Part shown: positions 17,409-26,508 of the stretch, in pieces
Layout: each line of letters begins with the position of its first letter
How positions within the stretch are numbered: the first letter of the stretch is position 1
Source of the DNA: Gordonia sediminis
Lineage (GTDB): Bacteria; Actinomycetota; Actinomycetes; Mycobacteriales; Mycobacteriaceae
DNA: 64,000 nt
Assembly (NCBI GenBank): GCA_004193205.1
Contig: RZUM01000002.1
Coordinates: forward strand, 930,001 to 994,000
Direction of reading: 5' to 3'
Made by a program: the position numbers and the translations under genes
Notes under the pieces: generated by a model
What the model was told of the DNA's origin: nothing
Database searches by the model: none
The model's input: only the letters and a program-made list of their open reading frames with translations

Positions 17409-19049
17409 TCAGTGCACCAGCGCTGCGAGATCGGCAATCGCTTCGGGCCCATCGCATTCGACGGTAGCGCCGTCGAGCCAGCCGAAACGCCGCGACTGCG
17501 CCACCCGATCAGTGTCCGGAAAGTCCGTTCGCGCATGACATCCGCGCGATTCGGTGCGTGCCTGCGCGGCGGCCACCACGACGCGCGCGGCCAGGGTGAG
17601 CGCCGCGTCCTCGACGTCGGCGACGGTCTCCATCGGCCGGGTCGGCGCCCCGCGCAGTCGGTCGGCCACATCTGCGAGCCCGACGGCCTCGCGCCGCAAC
17701 GCCACCGACCGGGACATGTTGTCCTGCAGGTCTTCCCGCGCCATCGCGGGGGCCTTCCCGAACACCGACGGTGCGACCTCGACGACGGGCTTGTCGCGTC
17801 GGTCGACCGCCACCGCGGCCGCCCGCGAGCCCATTACCAGACCCTCGAGCAGGCTGTTGGAGGCGAGTCGGTTGCCGCCGTGCAGGCCGGTGCGCGCGAC
17901 CTCGCCGGCCGCGAGCAGTCCGGGGACGGCGGTCCGTCCGTCGACGTCGGTCACCACGCCACCGCACAGGTAATGTGCGCCGGGGACCACCGGGATGAGG
18001 CCGTCCTCGAGGTCGAGGCCGGCGGCGGTCACGCCCGCGGTCACGGTCGGGAACCGGGTCGCGAAATCGGGGATCGACCGGATGTCGAGGTAGACGCACT
18101 TCTCGCCGGTGGCGGCGAGTCGGGCCTCGACCGCATTGGCGACGACGTCGCGGGGCGCGAGGTCACCCATCGGATGCACCCCGTCGGTCACCGACCGCCC
18201 GTCGGCGTCGACGAGCCGCCCACCCTCACCGCGGACCGCCTCACTGATCAGCGTGCGCCGACCGCGCGCGCCGTCGACGAACAGCATCGTCGGGTGAAAC
18301 TGGATGAACTCGAGGTCGGCGACGACGGCACCGGCACGCAACGCGAGCGCGATGCCGTCGGCGGTGGTCCCGGCCGGATTGGTGGTCGCAGCGTAGAGGT
18401 GCCCGCTGCCACCGGTGGCGAGCAGAACGGTGGGAGCGTAGACGACGCGGTCGCGCCCACGGGTGCGGAACGCGACGCCGGCGGTTCGCCCGTCGGCCCG
18501 CAGGATCGCCGTCGCGATCGAATCGTCGAGGCAGCGGATCGGCAGCCGTCGCGATGCCTCGGTGAGCCGCCGGCCGAGCGAGCGTTGCATCTGAGCCCCG
18601 GTGGCGTCGCCGCCCGCGTGGATGATGCGCCGCACGGTGTGGCCGCCCTCGCGGGTCCGCAGCAACCCACCGTCGGCGCCGCGATCGAACTCCGCACCCC
18701 AGCCGATCAGCCCCGACACCGCGCGCCAGCCGTCGGCGAGGATGGGGCGCGTCGTCGCCGGATCGGTGAGACCCGCCCCCGCCCCCAGCGTGTCCGCGAG
18801 GTGACGGTCGACGGAGTCCTCGTGGTTGCCGGGCTGCACCACGGCGATGCCACCCTGGGCGTAATACGTGGACGTGGACTGTTCGGCCCGGTCCGGGCGC
18901 CACGTCGGGCCCTTGTTGAGGATCACCACGCGCAGTCCCGCCTCGGCGGCCCGCAGCGCGGCGACCAGGCCGGCGACACCCGCGCCGACGACCACGAAGT
19001 CCGCGCGCACTGCGTCGGCGGACCAGACGTCGCGTTGAATCTGCGCCAT
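17409..19049 (-). CDS. nadB: L-aspartate oxidase, stand-alone
   Basis: A 546-residue flavoenzyme. The FAD motif is VVGAGVAGLVAALRA (residues 20-34), followed by STYYAQGGIAVV, HTVRRIIHAGGDATG, EFIQFHPT, the catalytic Arg region GEGGRLVDADG and AHYLCGGVVTDVDGRT, with a C-terminal helical domain ending in the ESRGCHARTDFPDTD segment. All are typical of NadB, which oxidises aspartate to iminoaspartate for NAD synthesis. The expected partners nadA and nadC are not adjacent (an unknown gene downstream, an alcohol dehydrogenase upstream). An AGAGG site precedes the ATG. Confidence 0.9.
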   Translation of the reverse strand: MAQIQRDVWSADAVRADFVVVGAGVAGLVAALRAAEAGLRVVILNKGPTWRPDRAEQSTSTYYAQGGIAVVQPGNHEDSVDRHLADTLGAGAGLTDPATTRPILADGWRAVSGLIGWGAEFDRGADGGLLRTREGGHTVRRIIHAGGDATGAQMQRSLGRRLTEASRRLPIRCLDDSIATAILRADGRTAGVAFRTRGRDRVVYAPTVLLATGGSGHLYAATTNPAGTTADGIALALRAGAVVADLEFIQFHPTMLFVDGARGRRTLISEAVRGEGGRLVDADGRSVTDGVHPMGDLAPRDVVANAVEARLAATGEKCVYLDIRSIPDFATRFPTVTAGVTAAGLDLEDGLIPVVPGAHYLCGGVVTDVDGRTAVPGLLAAGEVARTGLHGGNRLASNSLLEGLVMGSRAAAVAVDRRDKPVVEVAPSVFGKAPAMAREDLQDNMSRSVALRREAVGLADVADRLRGAPTRPMETVADVEDAALTLAARVVVAAAQARTESRGCHARTDFPDTDRVAQSRRFGWLDGATVECDGPEAIADLAALVH

Positions 19050-19178
19050 CGCTCAACCTCTCGGACGGGGAAACCGTGTAGTCGGGACAACCACCCCGAC
19101 GTGTTTTCGATTCCCAGTCGAAAACCTTACTCCACGATAGCGCCACGGCGGGTCCGGCGCCGCCGGCCGCAGAGCACG

Positions 19179-20222
19179 TCAGATGGTCGCGGTGTCGATG
19201 ACGAACCGGTAGCGCACGTCGCTGGCGACCACTCGGTCGTATGCCTCGTTGATCTGATCGGCCGCGATGACCTCGATCTCCGCGCCGATCCCGTGCTCGG
19301 CGCAGAAGTCGAGCATCTCCTGGGTCTCGGCGATCCCGCCGATCATCGAGCCGGCGAAGCTGCGCCGGTTGGCGGTCAGCGCGAATGCGGGGATCTCGAT
19401 GGGGTGTTCGGGGAGACCGAGTTCGACGAGTGTGCCGTTGATCGCGAGCATGCCGAGGTAGCGCCTCATGTCCAGGTTCGCCGAGACCGTGTTGATGATC
19501 AGGTCGAACTCGTTGCGCAGCGTCTTGAACGTGTCCGGGTCGCTCGTCGCGTAGTAGTGATCGGCACCGAGCCGCAGGCCGTCCTCCATCTTCTTCAGCG
19601 ACTGCGACAGCACGGTCACCTCCGCGCCCATGGCGTGCGCGAGCTTGACGCCGACGTGTCCGAGACCGCCGAGCCCGACGATGGCGACCTTCTTCCCCGG
19701 TCCCGCCTGCCAGTGACGCAGCGGCGAGTAGAGGGTGATGCCGGCACAGAGCAGCGGCGCCGCGACGTCAAGGGCGATGCCCTCGGGGATGGCGCACACG
19801 TAGTTCTCGTCGACGACGATGCCGGTGCTGTAGCCGCCGTGGGTCGGCTCGCCGTCGCGCCCCACGGCGTTGTACGTCCCGGTCATCCCGCGCTCGCAGT
19901 ACTGTTCCTCGCCTTGGCGACAGGCGTCGCAGTCACGGCAGGAGTCGACGAAGCAGCCGACGCCGACGCGGTCACCGACGGCGTAGCGGGTCACTGCGGC
20001 GCCGACCGCGGACACCGTGCCGGCGATCTCGTGCCCGGGCACGACGGGATCGGCGGTCCGGCCCCACTCACCGCGGGCGGTGTGGATGTCGGAATGACAG
20101 ATGCCGGCGTAGGCGATGTCGATGACGACGTCATGCGGGCCCGGGTCGCGGCGCGCGATGGTCGTCGGCTCGAGGGGCCGGTCGGCGGCGGTGGCGATGT
20201 AGGCATTGACGGTGGTGGGCAT
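19179..20222 (-). CDS. Zinc-dependent NADP(H) alcohol dehydrogenase (AdhC/cinnamyl-alcohol type)
   Basis: A 347-residue medium-chain dehydrogenase. The catalytic zinc ligands are in GICHSD and GHE, the structural zinc is held by [15 protein letters not shown], and the nucleotide motif is [19 protein letters not shown]. The pattern fits the cinnamyl-alcohol/YahK-type NADP-dependent branch, represented in M. tuberculosis by AdhC. It reduces aldehydes or oxidises primary alcohols; the physiological substrate is unknown. The ATG at 20222 has a GGAGG site 7 nt upstream; an upstream extension in frame is not conserved-looking. Confidence 0.92.
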   Translation of the reverse strand: MPTTVNAYIATAADRPLEPTTIARRDPGPHDVVIDIAYAGICHSDIHTARGEWGRTADPVVPGHEIAGTVSAVGAAVTRYAVGDRVGVGCFVDSCRDCDACRQGEEQYCERGMTGTYNAVGRDGEPTHGGYSTGIVVDENYVCAIPEGIALDVAAPLLCAGITLYSPLRHWQAGPGKKVAIVGLGGLGHVGVKLAHAMGAEVTVLSQSLKKMEDGLRLGADHYYATSDPDTFKTLRNEFDLIINTVSANLDMRRYLGMLAINGTLVELGLPEHPIEIPAFALTANRRSFAGSMIGGIAETQEMLDFCAEHGIGAEIEVIAADQINEAYDRVVASDVRYRFVIDTATI

Positions 20223-20336
20223 GGGGCGTCCTCCCTGTCGACATCCGTGCGTTGATCGGTTTCGTGGCCCGAACTGTTCCACTCTTCGTCAAGATCCTTC
20301 TCCGCGCTAATCATCGGGATCCAGATCACCGAAACA

Positions 20337-20360
20337 ACATGTGCATGATTGCGCACATGT
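20337..20360. promoter_or_regulatory. Inverted repeat, candidate ArsR-family operator
   Basis: ACATGTGC (20337-20344) and GCACATGT (20353-20360) are perfect inverted 8-bp arms with an 8-nt spacer. The site lies directly upstream of the putative -10 box of the MFS-ArsR gene pair, a normal position for autorepression by the ArsR protein encoded there. Confidence 0.6.
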
Positions 20361-20364
20361 GAGT

Positions 20365-20370
20365 TACGCT
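20365..20370 (+). promoter_or_regulatory. -10 box for the MFS-ArsR operon
   Basis: TACGCT ends 6 nt before GTG 20377, compatible with a leaderless transcript. The inverted repeat at 20337-20360 would overlap the -35/spacer region. Confidence 0.45.
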
Positions 20371-20376
20371 CAGGTT

Positions 20377-21657
20377 GTGGCCGGACTCCTGCGTGGTGTG
20401 ACATTCCGTCACCTGTTCGCGGCCCAGATCGTGTCGTTGTTGGGTACCGGGGTGATGACGGTCGCCCTCGGGTTGCTCGCCTACTCACTGGCCGGACCGC
20501 GAGCCGGTCAGGTCCTCGGGACCGCGCTGGCCATCAAGATGGTCGCCTACGTGGTGATGGCGCCGGTGATGCGCGCGGTCTGCGCCCGCTGGAGCGCGAC
20601 GGCGGTCCTCGTGGGCGCCGATGTCGTCCGGATTCTGATGGCCCTGGCGCTGCCGTGGGTGGGCGAGGTGTGGCAGGTCTACCTGCTGGTGTTCGCGTTG
20701 CAGTCCGCGTCGGCGACGTTCACTCCGACCTTTCAGGCGGTCATCCCCGAGGTGGTTCCCGACCGCGACGAGTACACGCGCGCGATGTCGGCGTCGCGGA
20801 TCGCCTATGACCTCGAGTCCGTGGTCAGTCCGCTGCTGGCCGCGGCGCTGCTCACCGTGATGCACTTCTCGGCGCTCTTTGTCGTCACCGCGGTCGGCTT
20901 CCTCTGCTCGGCCGCACTGGTGGTGACCTCCGGGCTCGCCACCGCTGCGCCCGGCGGGCCGCGACCGGTCGACGGCTTCTGGCCCCGGGCCACCGCCGGT
21001 GTGCGCGCGATGGTGTCGCAGCGGGCTTTTCGCGGGCTGCTGGCCGCCAATGTGGCCACCGCCGCGGCGACCGCGGTCGTCATCGTGTCGTCGGTGGTCT
21101 ATGTCCGGTCGGTACTGGGACTCCAGAACGCGATGGTGGCGGTCGCGCTCGGGGTCTTCGGCGGCGGGTCGATCGTTGTCGCACTGCTCCTGCCGTGGCT
21201 GTTGCGGTCGACGACGACGCGCCGGGTCATCGTCGTCGGCGCGATGATCTGTGGCGCGGGGCTCGCGGGCACCGCGCTGCTGCTCGCGGTGCGGCCGGGA
21301 TTCGTCGCCCTCGCCACCGTGTGGTTCGTGCTCGGCATCGGCACGTCGCTGATCAACACCGCGTCGCCGCGTCTGCTCCGTGATCACACCGACGACACCG
21401 ACCGCGATGCCGTCTTCACCGCGCAGTTCTCGCTGTCGCATGCGGCGTTCCTCGCCACCTACCCGATCGCCGGGTGGGCGCCCGCGGTGCTCGGTGTCTG
21501 GGGCACCCCACTGCTGCTGGCCGTCGTCGCGGTCGCGGCCGGGATGGCCGCCGCGCTTGTGTGGCCACCACACCCGACGACCCGACCCGCAACGCCTACG
21601 ATGGCCGGGGAGCCCATCGTCGGGGGGCCGGCTGTCGGGGAGCCCGTCGGCAGCTGA
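20377..21657 (+). CDS. MFS efflux transporter linked to an ArsR regulator
   Basis: About 426 residues, with 10-12 predicted membrane helices starting at TFRHLFAAQIVSLLGTGVMTVALGLLAY. It belongs to the major facilitator superfamily exporters (DHA3/MFS_3-like). I chose GTG 20377 because a -10 box ends 6 nt upstream and the first helix begins shortly after; GTG 20359 or 20341 are in-frame alternatives but fall in the inverted repeat. The ArsR-family gene follows after 41 nt. The cognate sensor has KmtR-like metal ligands, so export of Ni or Co (as by NreB-type MFS pumps) is a reasonable inference; drug export is the alternative. Confidence 0.8.
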   Translation: MAGLLRGVTFRHLFAAQIVSLLGTGVMTVALGLLAYSLAGPRAGQVLGTALAIKMVAYVVMAPVMRAVCARWSATAVLVGADVVRILMALALPWVGEVWQVYLLVFALQSASATFTPTFQAVIPEVVPDRDEYTRAMSASRIAYDLESVVSPLLAAALLTVMHFSALFVVTAVGFLCSAALVVTSGLATAAPGGPRPVDGFWPRATAGVRAMVSQRAFRGLLAANVATAAATAVVIVSSVVYVRSVLGLQNAMVAVALGVFGGGSIVVALLLPWLLRSTTTRRVIVVGAMICGAGLAGTALLLAVRPGFVALATVWFVLGIGTSLINTASPRLLRDHTDDTDRDAVFTAQFSLSHAAFLATYPIAGWAPAVLGVWGTPLLLAVVAVAAGMAAALVWPPHPTTRPATPTMAGEPIVGGPAVGEPVGS

Positions 21658-21698
21658 TCGGCCGGGGCGCGGGCGCGCCGAGGAGGAATCGGGAGACG

Positions 21699-22064
21699 AT
21701 GTCGGACGAGACGACCCAGCGTCGCGACCAGCCGAGTCTGTTTCACGCCGTCACCCCCGACCCGGAGCTACTGCGCGTCGCCACCTCGACCTTCGCCATG
21801 CTGGCCGATCCCACCCGGCTGCACATCCTCTGGCTGCTGACCGAGGGCGAGTCCGACGTCGGCGCGCTCACCGACGCGGTCGGCGCGTCGCGGACCGCAG
21901 TCAGCCAGCATCTCGCGAAACTCCGATTCACCGGGCTGGTCGAGACCCGCAAGGAAGGCCGCCACGTCATCTACCGGATCCGCGACGGCCACCTGAGCCG
22001 GCTGATCCTCGAGGCCCTCAACCTCGCCGACCATCAGATCACCGGCGAACCCGGCCATCGGTGA
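21699..22064 (+). CDS. ArsR-family metal-sensing repressor, KmtR-like
   Basis: A 121-residue winged-helix repressor: MLADPTRLHILWLLTEGE, recognition helix SRTAVSQHLAKLRFTGLVETRKEGRHVIYRI. The alpha-3 site lacks the Cys pair of arsenic/cadmium sensors. The C-terminal region aligns by eye with M. tuberculosis KmtR: His in DGHL, the Asp-His pair in LADH and His in EPGHR correspond to the KmtR Ni/Co ligands His88, Glu101-His102 and His110/111. It therefore probably senses nickel or cobalt and controls the upstream MFS gene. ATG at 21699 has AGGAGG-like sequence upstream. Confidence 0.82.
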   Translation: MSDETTQRRDQPSLFHAVTPDPELLRVATSTFAMLADPTRLHILWLLTEGESDVGALTDAVGASRTAVSQHLAKLRFTGLVETRKEGRHVIYRIRDGHLSRLILEALNLADHQITGEPGHR

Positions 22065-22157
22065 GGACCTGACCTCGCCGGCTTCGGATCGTTGGTGCCG
22101 ATGCAACCGCCGACCGACCTGCCCGCGCGGCACCGACCCCCGGCCGCCGGGCCTCGT

Positions 22158-22163
22158 TACACT
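22158..22163 (+). promoter_or_regulatory. -10 box for the AarF-kinase gene
   Basis: TACACT ends 5 nt before ATG 22169 and no Shine-Dalgarno is present, suggesting a leaderless transcript. Confidence 0.5.
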
Positions 22164-22168
22164 GGCCG

Positions 22169-23560
22169 ATGGTGACGATGCACAGCCCCGCCGACGGCGA
22201 ATCCCCGACCGGACTCCGGACCCAGCTGTCCGGAGTGTCGACGCTCGCCGAGATCACCCGACTCGGCGCCATGACCGCGCACGCGTGGGCCGGCGTCGGA
22301 CGCTACGCGATGCACACCGTCCGCGACGCGCTGCAGGGGCGGGCGCCGTCGAGCCAACGGGCCGCCCACGAGGTGCGCGCCACCTTCGAACATCTCGGCC
22401 CCACCTACGTCAAACTCGGTCAGCTCATCGCCTCGAGCCCGGGGGTGTTCACTGAGACGCTGTCGACCGAGTTCGAATCCCTCCTCGACCGGGTGAAACC
22501 GGCCGACCCCGCCCAGATCCGCGACCTGTTCGTCGCCGAACTCGGCGCACCGCCCGAAGACGTGTTCGCCACGTTCGATCCCGACCCGATCGCCTCGGCC
22601 TCCATCGCCCAGGTCCACACCGCGACCCTGCACACCGGCGACGAGGTCGTGGTCAAGATCCAGCGGCCCGGCATCGCCGAACGCCTCGCACCCGACGTCG
22701 CACTGCTCGAGCGCTTCGCCGGACTTGTCGAGATCTCCGAGTACGGGCGCATGCTCAGCGCACGACACGTCGTCGAGGACTTCGCCGACGGGCTGTCCGC
22801 CGAACTCGACTTCCGCAACGAAGCCGACACCATGCGCGAGTGGTACGCCTGTCTGAAAGACGGGCCGTTCGGCGATCGGGTCCGCGTGCCGGAGGTCTAC
22901 GACGAACTGACCACCTCGCGGGTACTCACCATGGAACGGATCTACGCGATCCGCATCGACGACGCCGAAGCGGTCCGCGCGGCGGGGCATGACGGAGTGG
23001 CGCTGTGCCGCAACCTCCTTCTGTCGCTGCTCGAGTCCGCATTCCACGGCGGACTGTTCCACGGCGACCTGCACGCCGGCAACGTGCTCGTCGACGCGCA
23101 GGGTCGGCTGGTCCTGCTCGACTTCGGCATCGTCGGTCGCTTCACCAAACGCACGCGCCGCATCCTGCGGCAGCTGGTCGTCGACCTCATCGTCCGGGGC
23201 GACTACGAGTCGGCAGGCCGCGCGATCTTTCTGCTGGGCGCCGTACACAACCCGTCGTCGACGGCGCAGGGCGCCGAGGACATCAAGAAGGTGGCGGTGC
23301 CGTTGTCGGCGACCGACCTCGGTTCGATGTCCTACACCGACCTCGGACGTCAGCTCGCCACGATCGCCAAGGCGCACGACGCGCGCCTCCCCCGCGAACT
23401 CGTGTTGGTCGGCAAGCAGCTGCTCTATGTGGAGAAGTACACGAAGCTACTGGCTCCGCGATGGAAGGCCATGTCGGACAAGGAAATCTACGGATACATG
23501 GCCGGGATCATGAAAGAGGCCGAGCGTGATCGGCGCGCGGAGCGCGCACGGCTCGGCTGA
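22169..23560 (+). CDS. ABC1/AarF (UbiB-like) atypical protein kinase
   Basis: A 463-residue member of the ABC1/AarF/UbiB family. Hallmarks: the KxGQ motif in TYVKLGQLIAS, the Ala-rich nucleotide loop SASIAQVH, the ATP-Lys in VVVKIQRPG, ExD-type ELDFRNEA, the catalytic loop HGDLHAGN and the metal-binding DFG in LLDFGIVG. The family supports ubiquinone synthesis in proteobacteria and isoprenoid/lipid homeostasis elsewhere. In menaquinone-using actinobacteria its target is unknown. No clear C-terminal membrane helices are visible. Confidence 0.9.
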   Translation: MVTMHSPADGESPTGLRTQLSGVSTLAEITRLGAMTAHAWAGVGRYAMHTVRDALQGRAPSSQRAAHEVRATFEHLGPTYVKLGQLIASSPGVFTETLSTEFESLLDRVKPADPAQIRDLFVAELGAPPEDVFATFDPDPIASASIAQVHTATLHTGDEVVVKIQRPGIAERLAPDVALLERFAGLVEISEYGRMLSARHVVEDFADGLSAELDFRNEADTMREWYACLKDGPFGDRVRVPEVYDELTTSRVLTMERIYAIRIDDAEAVRAAGHDGVALCRNLLLSLLESAFHGGLFHGDLHAGNVLVDAQGRLVLLDFGIVGRFTKRTRRILRQLVVDLIVRGDYESAGRAIFLLGAVHNPSSTAQGAEDIKKVAVPLSATDLGSMSYTDLGRQLATIAKAHDARLPRELVLVGKQLLYVEKYTKLLAPRWKAMSDKEIYGYMAGIMKEAERDRRAERARLG

Positions 23561-23705
23561 CCGTCGTCGATCACACGGCCACTCCTCGGCCAGCACCCTG
23601 TCCTCGGCGTCCGAATTGCCCGACACGTGCTCGACGGGTCTCGGGATAACTCGGGCCTCGTACCACTAGTGTTGGGGCGTTGAGTCCGGATTTCAGGAGT
23701 GGAGT

Positions 23706-25067
23706 ATGAGACGAGTCTGGCTGGCGCTGCCGGCGTTCTTCGGCGCTGCATTCATCGCTGCCGCGATCGCCGTGCCGCTGATCCTGATCCCGCAACTGAA
23801 GGTGGTGCCGCTCGATCTCGACATCACGTCGGATGCGACCACCGTGTCCGAGGACGGTTCGGGCGAACGGTTCCCGGCCCAGGTCTTCGACCGCTGCTCG
23901 ATCAGTGAGAGTAAGGCGCAGCTCCTCGACGCCCACCTCACCCAGCAGCGCCGCTCGATCATCGTCGATCCGTCGGACCGTGATCAGGCCACGCTGCAGT
24001 CGGCCCAGACGGTCCAGATCGATCGGCTTCGATACCCTGACGGCACCGAGACCGAGCCGACGATGGCGCCCGCGGACTCCTCGCGGACCTGTAACGACGG
24101 ACTTCTCAGCGCCAACATCGACCGGGTCTCGGTCGACCGGAAGACTTCGGTGCCCAACGGCAACGTGAGTTCCCTGCAACTCGAGGCCGCACCCGAGGGC
24201 GTCAACCCCGCCGACGTGTCGGTCGATCTGCCCGACCGCAAGGGCTTCCAGTACAAGTTCGGTTTCGACGTCCAGAAGCGCTCCTATCTCGTCTACGACA
24301 CGAACGTCCGCCTCGACGTCCCGGCCGAGTTCGTCGCCGAGAAGACGATCGACGGAGTCAAGACCTACGAGTTCGTCGCCGAGATTCCCGAGACCGATGT
24401 CTCGAACCTGCCCAACCCGCAGGGCGAAGCACCCCTGGGCACGATCCTGACCATGCCGGCGAGCTGGTGGGGTATCTCGGGCCCGGGTGTGAAGCCCAAC
24501 GACCCGGTCACCATGCACCGGTATGCCACGGCCACCAAGCACATGTGGGTCGAGCCGGAGACCGGGATCATCGTCGACGGCATGGAGGATCAGTACCAGT
24601 ACTTCCGCTCCCCGGATCAGAGCGACGCCACCCCGCAACCGGTGCGCGATTTCCAGATGACCGTGCTCAAGGGCCGGTTCAAGTGGTCGGATTCGACGGT
24701 CTCCGGTCAGGCGAGCCGCGCGGACGAGAACGTCGGACTGCTCAAACTCGCCAGCTTCTGGCTGCCGTTGATCCTCGGCCTCATCGGCGTCGTACTGCTG
24801 GGCCTGTGGGGCTTCTTGTTCTGGCGGTCGCGCCGCTCGGACTCCGACGACACGCCCCCTGCGGACACGACCGAGGGCGATGAACCCGTCGAGCCGGACA
24901 CCGGGTACGGGACCGCCGCCGACGACCAGTCGACGAGCCCCTGGGATCGGCCGACCGAGCAGATCCCGCGCGTGCAGGATGCCCCGGGTGATGCACCGAC
25001 GCAGGACTTCTCCCCGCCTGGGCACGATGAGCCCACCCAGGACTTCCGGCGCCCGCCGGGCGAGTAG
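23706..25067 (+). CDS. PorA-family (DUF3068) envelope protein
   Basis: 453 residues with an N-terminal membrane helix (about 5-28), a large extracytoplasmic domain (about 30-340), a second helix (about 348-372, LASFWLPLILGLIGVVLLGLW shortened) and an acidic, Thr/Pro/Asp-rich cytoplasmic tail. The ectodomain contains two cysteines (FDRCSIS and SRTCND) that could form a disulfide, and conserved Trp-rich TMPASWWGISG. It matches the DUF3068/PorA family of mycolic-acid bacteria; despite the name, pore function is not shown for most members. AGGAG precedes the ATG. Confidence 0.82.
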   Translation: MRRVWLALPAFFGAAFIAAAIAVPLILIPQLKVVPLDLDITSDATTVSEDGSGERFPAQVFDRCSISESKAQLLDAHLTQQRRSIIVDPSDRDQATLQSAQTVQIDRLRYPDGTETEPTMAPADSSRTCNDGLLSANIDRVSVDRKTSVPNGNVSSLQLEAAPEGVNPADVSVDLPDRKGFQYKFGFDVQKRSYLVYDTNVRLDVPAEFVAEKTIDGVKTYEFVAEIPETDVSNLPNPQGEAPLGTILTMPASWWGISGPGVKPNDPVTMHRYATATKHMWVEPETGIIVDGMEDQYQYFRSPDQSDATPQPVRDFQMTVLKGRFKWSDSTVSGQASRADENVGLLKLASFWLPLILGLIGVVLLGLWGFLFWRSRRSDSDDTPPADTTEGDEPVEPDTGYGTAADDQSTSPWDRPTEQIPRVQDAPGDAPTQDFSPPGHDEPTQDFRRPPGE

Positions 25068-25101
25068 ACAGCTCCTCCGCCCCCGGGGCTCCCCGAAAAC
25101 G

Positions 25102-25141
25102 ACACCGCGGCCGGTGACCCGAAGGTCACCGGCCGCGGTGT
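25102..25141. terminator. Perfect 18-bp bidirectional terminator hairpin
   Basis: The 18-nt arm 25102-25119 pairs without mismatch with 25124-25141, closed by a CGAA tetraloop. It lies between the convergent PorA-family and mycolyltransferase genes. Confidence 0.85.
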
Positions 25142-25175
25142 GTGGAGTGCAGATCCTCGTGGATCAGAGCAAGGC

Positions 25176-26129
25176 TCAGAAGAAGGCGGGGCGGAAGGTC
25201 GTGGCCCACGACTGCTTGAAGTCGCTCTCCCAGTAGTCCCACCAGTGCACGCCGTCGGGGGTGATGTGCGTGGTCAGCTTGACGCCGGGCACCAGCGCGA
25301 CGCGACCGATGTACATCTGGCTGCTGACCGACGCGGCCACCTCGAGCGGCACCATCTGCGAGAACTTCACCGGGTTGAAGTCGGCGCTGGTCGGATCGAC
25401 CGAGGTGTCGTACCGGCTACCGAGACCGCTGCCCGACGACACGTACACATACTTGCCGGCCAGGTTGCCCGCGCTCAGGAACGGATCGTTCTGGAACCAC
25501 TGCCCGGCCGGGAAGAAGCCCCACATGTTGGTCGGGTCACCGCCCATCTCGGCCACCGACAGTTGGATGCCCTGGGTGAAGCCGGGGAAGGTGACGGTCG
25601 GGTAGCCGCTGTAAGAGGCGACCGCCTTGTAGAAACCGGGGTGACGCGACGCGAGGTTCAGCGCCGAGGTACCCGACATCGACAGACCGGCGATGCCGTT
25701 GCGACGGTTGTCGCTGTTGTGCTTGCGGGCCATGTACGCCGGCAGCTCGCGTGTGAGGAAGGTCTCCCACTTGTTGACACCGAGCTTGGGGTCGACCTGA
25801 TCCCAGTCGGTGTAGAAGCTGCCCCCACCACCGAACGGAATCGCGACGTTGACGCCCTTGCCGACCATGAAGTCGTCGACGTCGGTGTTCTGCAGCCAGC
25901 CGCTGGTGTTGTTCGGGGCCCGCAGACCGTCGAGGACATACAGAGTGGGCTTGGAGCCGCCGCCACCGTCGACGATGCGCACCGGGATGTTGCGGTGCAT
26001 CGCCGCAGAGTAGACGTACTCGGTGGTTCCGGCCGCCTGCGCGGTGGGTGCGGCCACGACTGCGCCACCGGTGGCGGCCACAAGGGCCACGAGTCCGGCG
26101 ACGAGGCGCCTACGGGCACGTGTCAGCAT
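25176..26129 (-). CDS. Mycolyltransferase (antigen 85 / trehalose corynomycolyl transferase family)
   Basis: A 317-residue secreted esterase. The Sec signal spans about residues 4-32 with cleavage after AQA. The mature enzyme shows FGGGGSFYTDW, the nucleophile Ser150 in AGLSMSG and His295 in GVHWWDYW; the acidic triad member should be the Glu/Asp near EMGGDPTNMWG or SGLGSRYD. It transfers mycolates between trehalose monomycolate and arabinogalactan or trehalose. ATG 26129 has AAGGA 6 nt upstream; TTG 26135 is less likely. Length and motifs fit single-domain mycolyltransferases. Confidence 0.93.
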   Translation of the reverse strand: MLTRARRRLVAGLVALVAATGGAVVAAPTAQAAGTTEYVYSAAMHRNIPVRIVDGGGGSKPTLYVLDGLRAPNNTSGWLQNTDVDDFMVGKGVNVAIPFGGGGSFYTDWDQVDPKLGVNKWETFLTRELPAYMARKHNSDNRRNGIAGLSMSGTSALNLASRHPGFYKAVASYSGYPTVTFPGFTQGIQLSVAEMGGDPTNMWGFFPAGQWFQNDPFLSAGNLAGKYVYVSSGSGLGSRYDTSVDPTSADFNPVKFSQMVPLEVAASVSSQMYIGRVALVPGVKLTTHITPDGVHWWDYWESDFKQSWATTFRPAFF

Positions 26130-26135
26130 TAACAA

Positions 26136-26508
26136 TCCTTACGATCTTGACCTCGAACAAAGGGCAACGGTCACTCTCAGGGGATTCTAAGGCTGAACTC
26201 CCCCGCCCGATCCCCGTCGTGAGGCAGTGTAACGGCTCGATAACGCTCCGGCAAAGGCAAGTGACGGGCCCCGTGACCGGCGGCCCTGTCGCAGCCACGA
26301 CACCACTGAGGGCACAACCAGCGCGTTTCGCTTTCTCCCCACGCGACCGGTTCCCACGGTGCACTCTCCCGACGATGCGCGCTGCGGCGCTGTTATCCGA
26401 TTGCTCACCCAACAGTGATCAGCCGGTCACGATCCCGTCGTCTTCGGACCGGTCCCGGCGCGATGACAGGACCACTAAGGTCGACATCAATCGACACGAG
26501 GAGGGCGT
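26136..26508. other. Divergent intergenic region, mycolyltransferase / Rv0785-like gene
   Basis: About 370 nt without a gene. On the minus strand TAGAAT (26184-26189) could be the -10 box for the mycolyltransferase with a leader of about 48 nt; on the plus strand TAAGGT (26476-26481) could serve the flavoprotein gene. No repeat or RNA gene seen. Confidence 0.4.

Noticed and set aside
17265-20255. Very long plus-strand open frame
   Set aside because: It runs antisense to nadB and the alcohol dehydrogenase, has arginine/glycine/aspartate-rich shadow composition and no domains.
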